Below, one piece after another: positions 11,930-22,200 of a stretch of DNA of 64,000 nt. This DNA comes from Dermacentor variabilis. Taxonomy: Eukaryota > Arthropoda > Arachnida > Ixodida > Ixodidae. A program made the position numbers and the translations under genes. Position 1 is the stretch's first letter; every line of letters starts with the position of its first letter. Below the pieces are notes generated by a model. The model saw only the letters and a program-made list of their open reading frames with translations, had not been told where the DNA came from and did not search any database. Location of the stretch: NCBI RefSeq assembly GCF_050947875.1, contig NC_134568.1:253093267-253157266 (forward strand), written 5' to 3'.

Positions 11930-12130
11930 GTTAAACCACAATTGGATTATCAGGCGCACTGTAGTGGTGGACACCGGATTAGTTTTGACCCCCTGCGGTT
12001 TTTTAACAGGCCCTTAAACATATATACATGAGTGTTTTTGTATTTCACCCTTGTCAAAGTGTGGCTGCTGTGTTTGGGATCGAATCCGCAACCATGAACA
12101 ATACCATACCTGCAAAGCTACTGCGGCAAG
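11930..12130 (-). repeat. tRNA-derived SINE, degenerate copy
   Basis: Minus-strand copy of the SINE also seen at 14070-14270, 39235-39408 and 51863-52110. The B-box-like GGATTCGATCCC (reverse complement of GGGATCGAATCC near 12077) is the best-preserved part; the body is diverged. Confidence 0.55.
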
Positions 12131-14069
12131 CACAAAAATGCTGATTTGATGTGTGGCCGCTTCTGTAGTGTCGCCTAGACGCCGTGGTGTTTTAATGAGA
12201 CTTCACGTCTGCACGCCCTGCATCAGTTGTCCGCTAGACAAATTTGCACGGTGTTTATTTTTCAGAAATAATAGAAATGTACTGTTCCGTACCTTGAACT
12301 TAAATTTATTGCATTTGTCTGCAACCGCTGTCGTGTCTAGTAGCAGCGTTTTCTTCGCTTCTTGCATCAACTTTTCCCTCTCCTGCCCTCCCCCATTTAT
12401 GTGAGCTGCATGCGAACCATGGTAAGGCTGTTATTCACTCGTTTCCTGACTGTTTCAGTTCTACCCCTTCTCTTTCTCCTCTCCCCACCTCCCTTCTTGA
12501 CTATTGCATGTTAGTACAAAGGTGAGTGCTGCACTTTCTGCAATGCTTTCGCGGGGGTCATGGATAATTACTGTAGTCAAGAGGGTATTGTGGTGGCATT
12601 TAAGGAGCTTCAGAGGGCATTGTGTCTACGCAATGTAAAAGTCTAGATGAGTTTCTCACATCACCTTTGCTCCCTGTAATGCTACTGCAATGTATATACA
12701 AGCTCTGAACCACGTCCTAACGCGGCGTGCAAGGCAGTGACAGTAGCAGCAGTAGTGGAAAAGTCAAAGGAAGAGGCAAAGAAAGCTTCCCTTTAAAAGA
12801 ACTTAAGTAGGCACACTAATATGCAGAGATGTAGAGTAGCCAACAGATTATGCAGACTTGTCTGGGATTGCTCGAAGTACTGAATTACTAGCACAGCCAA
12901 AATGCAAAATGGCAACCATGAAATCTGGAGAAAGGAAGCATTAACCAAGTGGAGGTGCGGAGAGGGTACGGTTCAGGAGATAACGAAAGTGTGTTTGTGA
13001 GGATTTTTTTTTCTGAGGTGTGGCTTTACATCAGTATGTGCCGCAATGCCTTGAACCCATACTTTTAGGTGAAATTTGCACTGCTGTGAAGCCACAACTA
13101 AAGGCAAAATTCGCACACAACCAACACTCGACTCTACTGCAAAAATTTTCTAATTTTTGATATGGGGTATACGCACAAAAATGCGGTACTGCCTCACATG
13201 CCAAATTAGTTTTTCCATTTACGCTGACCTTTAAAATCTGGATTACCAGAAATGGGGCGCTGCCAGTTGCCGTATTAAAACAGTAACTAGCTCAAAATCA
13301 GCCTCAGATATGAGGTGGTGGTTGACATCAAGGCTAAGTATCCTTGGAAAAAAACCTCGCTTTATAATCTAATAAATATGGTATATTGTGCAAACAGAGA
13401 TTGTCTTATGTTTTCTGTGTCTTGAATGGTTATTAACAGCTAGGCAATAATCTGGCTTACTCCTCTCATCCTGTCTAGACTTCAGTTGTCGTGGACATCT
13501 GCCGTGAAGACTTGGATAAAAAAGACTTGTTGAATCAGAGCAATGCGGACCTCTTACAGCAAGTATGTAACTTTTTTGTTTCTGCAAGGTCCTGGAATGT
13601 TGATGAAGCTTGTCTGAAAAGTTATTCAGAGGTGTAAGGCAGAAAAATGTCAAACTGGATGTGTTCTAAGCCACTTACGGTAAAACTGCCCATAATGTGA
13701 GGCGGAATCTTATGTGGCTTTTTTTTTCTCGTAATTGGAATGGTCCCTATAGTAAAAACAACAAATTAAGTCAAAGTAAATTGGATGTTACTGATTGCAG
13801 AAGAAAGCAGTGTGAACAGTCGTAAATGTCCCGTATGACTCGCACATTAAGGCTATTTGTGACCTCATATTGCTGCCTGTTTTTGATTTTTATAAATCCA
13901 TTCTTATCAATCGCTACAATGTAGGCGTTGACATGATGACCTATTTCTCTCACAGCTTGCAAATTAGACTACGTGAGCACATATACATAACATGCACATC
14001 AAATGTATCTGAGTGACAGTTTCTTTATTAATAATTTCTTGTACTTAAACCTGCGCTCAAACTATTTGC
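12131..14069. other. Intron 1, middle part; no gene seen
   Basis: Mostly AT-rich unique-looking sequence. A C/T-rich stretch lies at 12450-12510. No exon, TIR pair or transposase remnant was recognised. Confidence 0.45.
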
Positions 14070-14270
14070 TCAGGGATGGTTTATGAGGGATGCCACAGTA
14101 GAGGGCTGTGAATTAACTTTGACCACCTGAGGTTCTTTAATGTACGCCAAAAGCGCGGTCCATTAGCGTTCTTGCATTCTGACCCCATCAGAATGCTGTT
14201 GCCATGGCCAGGATTGAACGCTCAACCTCGTGCTCAGCAGTGCAACACCATAGCCACTGAGCTACAGTGT
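14070..14270 (-). repeat. tRNA-derived SINE with intact pol III A and B boxes
   Basis: Read on the minus strand, the head contains TAGCTCAGTGG (A box, 14254-14264) and GTTCAATCC (B box, 14211-14219) at tRNA-like spacing. The SINE body (TTAAAGAACCTCAGGTGGTC) follows. The tRNA-derived structure is seen directly; assignment to a tick family such as Ruka is inference. Confidence 0.7.
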
Positions 14271-14604
14271 ACGGTAGGCGAGGAACTTATCTATACAAAT
14301 CCTCATTGGCAGGTATGATTTACAATTTCTAACATAAAGACAAACAACAGGCTTCTGTGAATATTAATATTTTGGTTTGAAGCGAAGTCAAAGTGAATAA
14401 TTAGTGTAGAGGACCTTTGAAGTGTATAATTCAAAGAAATATTTGGCACAAGCTTGACAAAAGCATAGAACACATACGACGTATGGGTTCTGTGTCCTTG
14501 TCTAGTTTGCACCATGATTTTCTTTGAGTATGACTTTCCAACTAGCCCAAACCAAGTTTCTGCTCAAACATAATGGGAATAGTTGAGGAATTTGCATAAA
14601 ACAT

Positions 14605-15060
14605 TGATATACCATATTTGCACGAGTCTAACGGACATCTTTTGTTAAAAAGATAGATCCGAAAATTGCCTGCGCTTTACAGTGGAATACGAAACCAAAA
14701 CCACGTTGGCAACAGCCTACCGTCAGAAGTGTCAGACGGGCTGTCATTGCCATCATGAGACGGCGGCAGAGCACACTTTCTTACATTGCTGTGGATTCAT
14801 TTTTTGCTTGACTGCTATCACTTTCGCTTGAGTTTTCGGGACTTGGCACCAGGTGTGTCCACGTATACGGCCGCTAGCATTTCTGGCGCTGTGCAAAGCT
14901 CGCTGTCAGCACAGAGTGCCAGGAATACTCTCGGCCACATATTTCGACAAGTTCGACACACAGTCACGTAAAATTCATGAAAGTGATAGCAGTATCTCTA
15001 AAAGTGATCTCTCAAGCATACTGTTGTGTGCTTGGTATCTTTGGTCAATAAAGCGCAAGT
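14605..15060 (+). mobile_element. Probable DNA-transposon remnant (left end only)
   Basis: Starts ACCATATTTGCACGAGTCTAACGG, which resembles TIR ends of DNA elements with a subterminal TAACG-type motif. A related text in reverse (GTGCGTTAGATTTATGCA) occurs near 25430. A short Arg-rich start (MRRRQSTLSYI) is visible at about 14755. No right end found nearby. Confidence 0.35.
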
Positions 15061-16052
15061 GGCAATGACAATATGCTGCTTTCATTATGAATGTTCATTT
15101 AAAAAAATTGCTTCCCTTCCATGAAAATAAATCCTGCATGTCTCTTTCTTTTCTAACCGCGAACGTCGGGACATGCTATATCTTTCTTTTATAAAATGGA
15201 CTTGTGTCACATTCAGGTACATCTTGCATTCAGGTGCACTTTTATTTTCTTACTTTAAGCCTGCGAAAACCAGGTTAGAATATTCACACAAGCCTATAAA
15301 ATAAAACATAATGTGACGTGCTTGGCGAGCCTTTGTTTACTTAGTTTTCTGCACTTTTTTTTTAACAGAGGAAAAAAGAGAAAGAAAATATAGTAGTACA
15401 CACGAGCATACTTTTCAAGAAGCGCAATTCTTTTCGTTATTTTCAAACTCTTGTTGACATGTGTTATGATTTGAATTTTGAACATTTGTGTGCCTATCCT
15501 AGACCCATTGCACCTTTGAATGTACCTTAGCAAGGAAATCCTCTCACCATCACAGGTACTGTTTGCATTAACACTGTTTACATGTATGAAAAGTGTGTCA
15601 AATGCGATGTGATGCGCCACTGTTGCAGTCATGTAAACATGGCAACAAAAATGAGTGACAAGCTTTCTTTCACTCACGGCTGGCAGGTGCTGCATATATA
15701 TTATGTATAAGCCAGTTTTCATTTGAATGCTAAGCAGAAAGGAAGCAAATATCATATTCATATCTGAATATTATTAAAGGTGTAATATATCTCGATCACT
15801 TGCTCACACAGCATGGACAACATTCATTGATTTGGTAACACCTGCACTTACTCTTACCCTTTGTGAAAGGGTGGAACTTCAGGGAGAAATTTCGTTTTTA
15901 CCTGGAAACGAAGGACCCTAAGTATTTACAATTGTCTGCTGCTATTGCAAGCAGGTGGAGATGATCCTGCTTCCAAATCCAGTTGACGGGAATTAGCTGC
16001 ACATGAATATCCTGAGTGGATGTTAACAATGAAATACATATAGTAAGTGTTT
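15061..16052. other. Intron 1, late part; nothing recognised
   Basis: AT-rich sequence. A 155-residue minus-strand open frame (15294-15761) has no domain features and low-complexity ends, so I treat it as chance. Confidence 0.5.
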
Positions 16053-16186
16053 AAGGGGACATCGCACTAGCGTGAAAGAAAGGACACGCACAGGAACATG
16101 AAAAAAGACACACTGAACGCTAGCGCTGTGTCTTTGTTCATGTTCCTGTCCATGTCCTTTTTTACGTGCTAGTGCAATGTCCCCTT
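16053..16186. repeat. Foldback (MITE-like) palindrome
   Basis: AAGGGGACATCGCACTAGCG at the left is mirrored by CGTGCTAGTGCAATGTCCCCTT-type sequence at the right. The inner GACACGCACAGGAACATGAA pairs with TTCATGTTCCTGTCCATGTC. Arms of about 60 bp form a near-complete imperfect hairpin. No clear target-site duplication. Confidence 0.85.
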
Positions 16187-16839
16187 ATACGAATAACCAC
16201 GAACTAGCCCAGCTTTCTGCCTTAAATATAGCAAGCACAGCTGTTGTTTTTAGCTTACATATTACCTTAGGTTTGCTTTTAACTATTGTGTCACTGTAAC
16301 CTTGTTGTATAACTTGTAACTCTAGTATTCCTGAATGTGCGCAAACTTCATTGCGTCCCTAACTTTAAGGCCCATATTTTACTTTCACTAATAAACAGTA
16401 ATTCACCACACTTAGTTTAATGCACTGGTCTCATGGTGCACTTTCAATTGTGATCGAGGTTGACACCTTTGCACAAGCTGTTTAAAGTAACTAATCGGGG
16501 TTGAGAAATTCAATCCTGGTTGGGCTCAATCACTATCGAAAGGGCACAATGTTACTCGGGTATAAGGTATACATCAGTAGAGGAGAGGATTGATGTAGAA
16601 CCTGAAACTGAAATCAATTTGTGGACAAATACTAACCTAAGTTTGGATAAATGATTTTAACATGCAAACATTTTTTCTTCCTCAGCTTTTCAAAATCTAA
16701 TAACATAACTATTTTGTACATTTGCTAGCATGCCATAGTGGAGATCGAAAAAAGAAAATGTTATTCAGACTAGGGACAGTTGCTTTTGAAGTTGTGCATA
16801 TACAAAAATATGTTTGATTCTGTTCCCCAATTTTTTTAG
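16187..16839. other. Intron 1, last part
   Basis: AT-rich sequence leading to the acceptor TTTTTTTAG at 16831-16839. No other feature seen. Confidence 0.5.
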
Positions 16840-17127
16840 GTGCTTGTCAACAGTGGGCTCACTCATAGTCCTTCTACAAACAATGCCGAGGCAAAGAAAA
16901 CACCATCACCACTACCACTGCCACCACCGCTGCCACCACCACCACTACCACTACCCCCGCCACCACTACAAGAAGTACCATCTGTCACAAAGGACAGCTT
17001 ATTGCCACCTCCTTCCAACCCAGTTGAGACAGCAGTGGAAAAGGTGGCTTCTACAACTGAGCGTGCAATGGTGATGTCTGTTGCTGACACTGCAACAGGT
17101 CAAATCAAGATGCACATCTATAGGATG
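16840..17127 (+). CDS. ZNF236: ZNF236-like exon B: proline-rich segment, GC donor
   Basis: The acceptor is TTTTTTTAG|GTG. The phase-0 frame starts VLVNSGLTHSPS and reaches a proline-rich tract (about residues 24-46, PLPLPPPLPPPP), then an acidic/Thr-rich stretch ending GQIKMHIYRM. The exon is taken to end at 17127 because ATG|GCAAGT is the classical GC-type donor. It gives 288 nt (96 codons), phase 0 at both ends, and joins exon C in frame as [15 protein letters not shown] alternatives at 17099 and 17132 leave phase 1, which exon C cannot accept; AAG|GTGGCT at 17044 is phase-compatible but cuts a coding-looking tail. No finger is present, so membership rests on phase, strand and splice sites. 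Confidence 0.6.
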
Positions 17128-17654
17128 GCAAGTCAATTTTCATTTCTTTTCTTTTCCTTAGCCTTGGACAGTATCTCTCAGAATTGCTGTATTTATGTGG
17201 CAGTGCTTTTATGTAGACAGTAACAACAATGCCTTCTTCGGCATTTGTTTTAGGCAGTGTTGCTGGACTGGAGTGAACTTTATTGATACTGTAGCTGTTT
17301 TAAGGTAGCTCTAGTTTTTGAAACACTGTGTATGGGTGTTTTATGCAGCTTGAACCAAGCTTTAAAATATGTGGTACGTATTAGCTGATGAAGACCAACT
17401 GCATATTGTTCATAGTCATTCGAGTTAGCATACTTTTTGCAGTGTGATTAGTTTAACTAGCTAAGTTAATAACGTAAACTTTTAAATATTTGTTTTAGGG
17501 CATAAATATGATGGTAAAAGCTGTGGAACATTCTCTGTAACGCCCTAGGAAGTTCTTTTCGTGATATGAAAAAATTTTGGTTTGTCAGCAAACTTCTTAA
17601 TGCTTATAGATTACCGGGTTACCAGCGCTGTGGATGGCAATAGCAAAGGTGGTA
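17128..17654. other. Intron 2, first part
   Basis: Starts with the presumed GC donor. AT-rich sequence without recognisable features, up to the TA target of the DNA element at 17655. Confidence 0.5.
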
Positions 17655-17890
17655 CAGTCAACATCCGATATTTCGGACTCCCTAGAGGCCGCGAAAACGT
17701 CCGAAAAATCGGGCAGTCCGAAAAAAGTAAATGCTTGCTTTTTACTGCCCCCAAGGGCTCAAATCGCCACACACACGTCCGAAATAGCTCCAAAGGCCTG
17801 CCAGTACACTTATTAGGCGTATCTGTGATCGTACTGTGATAAGAGACGGCGCGTGCGCACATGTATAATTAAGTATTGCATGCCGTGTCC

Positions 17891-18960
17891 TGAGCTTTCA
17901 TAGATTACGAAAAAGCATTTGATTCAGTAGAGGTACCAGCAGTCATAGAGGCATTACGTAATCAAGGAGTACAGACTGCTTATGTAAATACCTCTGAAAA
18001 TATCTACAGAGATTCTACAGCCACCTTAATTTTACACAAGAAAAGCAGGAAGATACCTATAAAGAAAGGAGTTGGACAAGGAGACACACTCTCTCCAACG
18101 CTGTTCACTGCGTGCTTAGAAGAAATTTTCAAGCTATTAAACTGGGAAGGCTTAGGAGTAAGGATCGACGGTGAATATCTCGGCAACCTTCGGTTTGCAG
18201 ATAACACTGTCCTGTTCAGCAACAGTACCGACGAATTAAAACAAATGATTGAGAACCTTAACAGAGAGAGTGTAAGAGTGGGGCTGAAGATTAATATGCA
18301 GAAGACAATTTTAATGATAAATAACCAAGCAAAGGAACAAGAATTCAGGATCGCCAGTGAGCCTCTAGAGTCTGTGAAAGAGTACGTTTACCTAGGTCAT
18401 CTAATCACAGGGAACCCTGACCATGAGAAGGAAATTCACAGAAGAATAAAAATGGGCTGGATCGCATACGGCAGACATCGTGAGGGCCTGACTGGAAGCT
18501 TACCGTTATCATTGAAAAGGAAGGTGTACAATCAGTGCATTTTACCGGTGCTGACATATGGGGCAGAGACTTGGAGACTGACGAAGAAGCTTGAGAACAA
18601 GTTAAGGACTGCGCAACGAGCAATGGAACGAAGAATGCTAGGCATAACTTTAAGAGACAGAAAGAGAGTGGTTTGGATCAGAGAGCAAATGGGTATAGAT
18701 AACATTCTAATTGACATGAAGAGAAAAAAAAAATGGCACTGGCCAGGTCATGCAATGTGTAGAGTAAACCGTTGGACCATTAAGGTGACAGAGAAGGGAA
18801 GTGTGGTAAAGGACAGAAGACTAGGTGGTGCGACGAATTAGGAAATTTGCGGGTGCTAGTTGGAATCAGCTTGCGCAGGACAGGGGTAATTGGAGATTGC
18901 GGGGAGAGGCCTTCGTCCTGCAGTGGACATAAAATAGGCTGATGATGATGATAATGATGA
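17891..18960 (+). mobile_element. RTE-type LINE, 5'-truncated, with 7-bp target duplication
   Basis: Starts inside RT (SFIDYEKAFDSV), has GVGQGDTLSP and the catalytic motif as FADN where FADD is expected, so the second catalytic Asp is lost. The 198-residue frame 18245-18841 carries the typical RTE C-terminal block (YGAETWRLTKK, RAMERRMLGI, WHWPGHAMCR). The 3' end is a TGATGATGATAATGATGA tail typical of RTE. CGTGTCC occurs before (17884-17890) and after (18961-18967) the element as a target-site duplication. The stop at 18839-18841 and the frame change after it show decay near the 3' end. Confidence 0.85.
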
Positions 18961-19276
18961 CGTGTCCCGGGACAATTGCCTCTTCCTACTGTTAGTATGC
19001 TTCACCACGTAATGCTGCTGTAATGAGGCGAAGCTGACTTTCGGGAACCGGCATTATGCAGTGCGTCGTGCTTTCCAGGCTTCAAAGCCATTGGCGAGGA
19101 TTACGATGGCAGAGTCAGCGCCATTGCTAACAGCGGCTAATTGTTTCATTGAAAAACAAGGCACCGAACACCAAGAAGATTAGTAGCGATTGACGAAACA
19201 GCTAGGCCTAGCGTTGCTGCAGTGGTGGCTATGGCTGCCAGTGGATCTGCTGGCGAGAGCGCTTGTTCAAGGCGGG

Positions 19277-22200
19277 CAGCACTACATTAAGGGCGGGGAG
19301 GGGCTAAGGGGGCTGCAGCCCAGGGCTTCACCTCGGACAGTAGGAGAAGGGGGCCCATTTATACTAACCTGCTTAGTATATGGAACCATGGGCAACATAA
19401 CTTTGAGCGACATGTATGAAGCGAGAAAACCAGAATGAGCAGATGGGGCCCCCGCCTAATGTAACAGCATGCATTGAGCCTGATCATTTGGGGAGAGCTT
19501 GTCGAGCTGCAAAAACAGGAATCCCCCGCCACCCCGGCGGGGCTCTCTTTCTTAAGAAGCGAGGTGCGTTTGCTTGGAAGAGTTTTCATGGTTTCCTGTC
19601 AGTCCGTCTGTCCAGTGATGTCTGGAGAGGAGGGGCAAGGGGGAAACACCTAAAACATGTTATGTGGGATGAGGACCTAAATCTCCCTTGCCCCTCGTCA
19701 CCACCACGCCACCCTCCACCGCTCAAATAGTTCCGCCGCTGTTCTTCTCATAGAAAGGATGTGCTGCAGTACCCAACAGTGCCTCCCATTCGACTTTTCT
19801 TTACCGTGATGGTAATTTGGGCGGGCGAGGGTGAGTCCGACAGCAGATGATGATGAGTCTGATGGCAGAGTCTAGGCAGGGAAGGAAAGAATATGTCACA
19901 CATGCTTTTGTCCGCGTGCCATGGGGCATGGAATGTTCACTGTTCCAGCTACGGTTGTGGAAGAATGAAGGGGGAAGTTGGAGAGCTGGACACAAAGGCC
20001 TGTCTCCAGGGCCCATTCCTGCCTAGTGGCTGCTGCGCACCCTCGCGCGCGCTCGACGGAAAAAGTAGGTCAGACTGGCCGCCGAACTTTCCAGGAAGAA
20101 GTAGAAAAAGATGACTCAGAGGCGACAGGAGGGCGCGTAACTTCGCCCGCGCTAGGAGTCGCCCTCTCCCCTTCGTTCTCGCGCTCGGTGTCGACGGGGC
20201 AAAAGAAGAATCAAGAACGTCCCAGAACAGACGATTGTTCCTAGCCAATAGGAAGACGAGACTGGAATGGGAGAAGGAGTCACTTTGTACGGAGAAGGAG
20301 GGAATTTGTACAAGGAACTCTATGCGTATGGGAACGCCTGCTTTGGCGCTAGTAACAGACAGACGAGGTGCGCATCCAGAAGAGGAAGTTGATCGTGGGC
20401 TGTGATTCAGCCCCGAGCCGCCGGTTAAGCTTGCATTAGCCCGCCCGCTGAGGAGCTTCCGGGGGACGCACCAGTCTTGGCCAACCATGGACCATCCAGG
20501 CAGCATGCGCCAGTCATCGGGACGGCCATTATTGGACACCTGCGGTCGCGTTGGACTGACGAAGTGCCCGGTGAACAATTAGCATCCATTCATGCGAAAA
20601 TGTTCGGTCGGAAGCATCAAAGTGGTACATCTAATCGAAAGGTGAAGTTAGAAAGAGAAGAGCGTGAAATTAAGCTACCAAAGATGACAAAGTACCTACT
20701 GAATGCAGCTTTCACGGAGCAGTATGATCACTCTACCCAGAGTCCGTGTCAAACTCCCAATAGTACCGACTGTGCTTCTGTGGAGGACTTGTCAACTCCA
20801 TCACCGCGGTTTCCTGGCAAGAAGCAAGGTTTGACTCATCTTGGTTGTCTGGATCCTGTGAAAACGGTGCCAACCTCGGTCATCCATATTTCTGAGCAAC
20901 CGACGCTAACCGAGCCCTGTCCCGTTCCTGAGTCAGCAACGTCTATGCTACTCGGCCGGGACCCTGCCACAGAGCTGCAGGTATCCGGTCTACCACGCCC
21001 GATTTCTACTACTGCTGATCGACAAGTGCCAAACCTCCTCGATGAGCCTCCTTCTACTGACGAGCGCGAGGAAACAACATTCCAAGAACTGACTCACTTG
21101 TTTCCTGTTAGTTTGGCTTCAAATAATCATGTTCCCACCCACAAAGTGTGCCTCGAGAGGACGAATGAGACGGCTTCTCGTTGCAGCAACAGAGGAGTAC
21201 AGACACCGCTGCAGCAAGAGGTACGTTGCGAGATTCTCCGAAGTGACCCTGCTAAGTGGCCGGACATTATTACTGACAGCTTTCGGAATGTATGCCTTGA
21301 GAAAAGGCCATTGTATTTTCAAAATCGGGCAGAAAATTTTCCATCTTCCAAAAAGCAATACAAAACTCAGAAACGCTATATGTCACCTCATCTGTTCGTG
21401 CGAAAGGCTGTAAATGGGGAGGCGTACGAGCGACATTGGTTAATGTACTCGGAGTCCGAAGGTTCCGTTTACTGTTTCATGTGCAAACTATTTTTGATTT
21501 CAAGCAACCCCAGTGCTTTCACATCACACGGCTTTTCTGATTGGAAAAGAGCAGAAGAAAAGGTTTGCGCACATGAAAATAGCGTCGAGCACCGGAACTA
21601 TGTGGGAGCATGGCTCGCCCGCTCTAACTCGAGCAGCACTATTGACAAGGAGCTGGTTAAGCATCTTTTCACTAAGACCACTTACTGGACAGAGGTGTTG
21701 AAGTGCGTAGTCGTTGTAGAAAGCTTCTAGCTGAGTGCAACCTAGCGTTTAGGGGCAATGAGGAGATCTTTGGTTCACCAAGAAATGACAATTATATGGG
21801 AGTGCTTGAGGCCATTGTCAAGTTTGATCCCTTTCTAGAGGAGCACATCAAACGCTATTGAAACAAAGGAAAAGGTCACCCGTCGTATCTGTCAAAAAAC
21901 ATTTGTGATGAATTTATCGAGCACATGGCAAAGGGTGTAAAGGAACGTCTAGTTGCCGAAGTGAAACACGCAAAATACTTCTTTAATTGTTGATTCGACT
22001 CCAGACCTTACTCACGTTGATCAGCTGACAGTTGTTTTACAATACTATTTAAATGGGAAAATGTACGAACGCTTTCTTGGATTTGTTCCAATTGAATGGC
22101 ATACCGGCTTGTATCTTTTCGATACCGTGACGTCCCTCTTGACGACCAGTGGCATCTCAATTGATGATTGCAGGGGCAAAGGTTATGATAATGCGAGTAA

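Noticed and set aside
14219..14254. True tRNA gene at 14.2 kb
   Set aside because: The A and B boxes belong to a SINE head; no acceptor-stem pairing, and the SINE body follows.
15294..15761. 155-codon minus-strand frame
   Set aside because: AT-rich, no domain, no splice or promoter support.
16863..17090. Minus-strand Gly/Ser repeat protein (GGGGSGSGGGG)
   Set aside because: It is the antisense shadow of the proline-rich exon B; the + strand has splice sites and phase agreement.
19949..20578. 209-codon minus-strand frame
   Set aside because: Lies opposite the GC-rich leader of the hAT element; no domain, and composition is explained by GC content.
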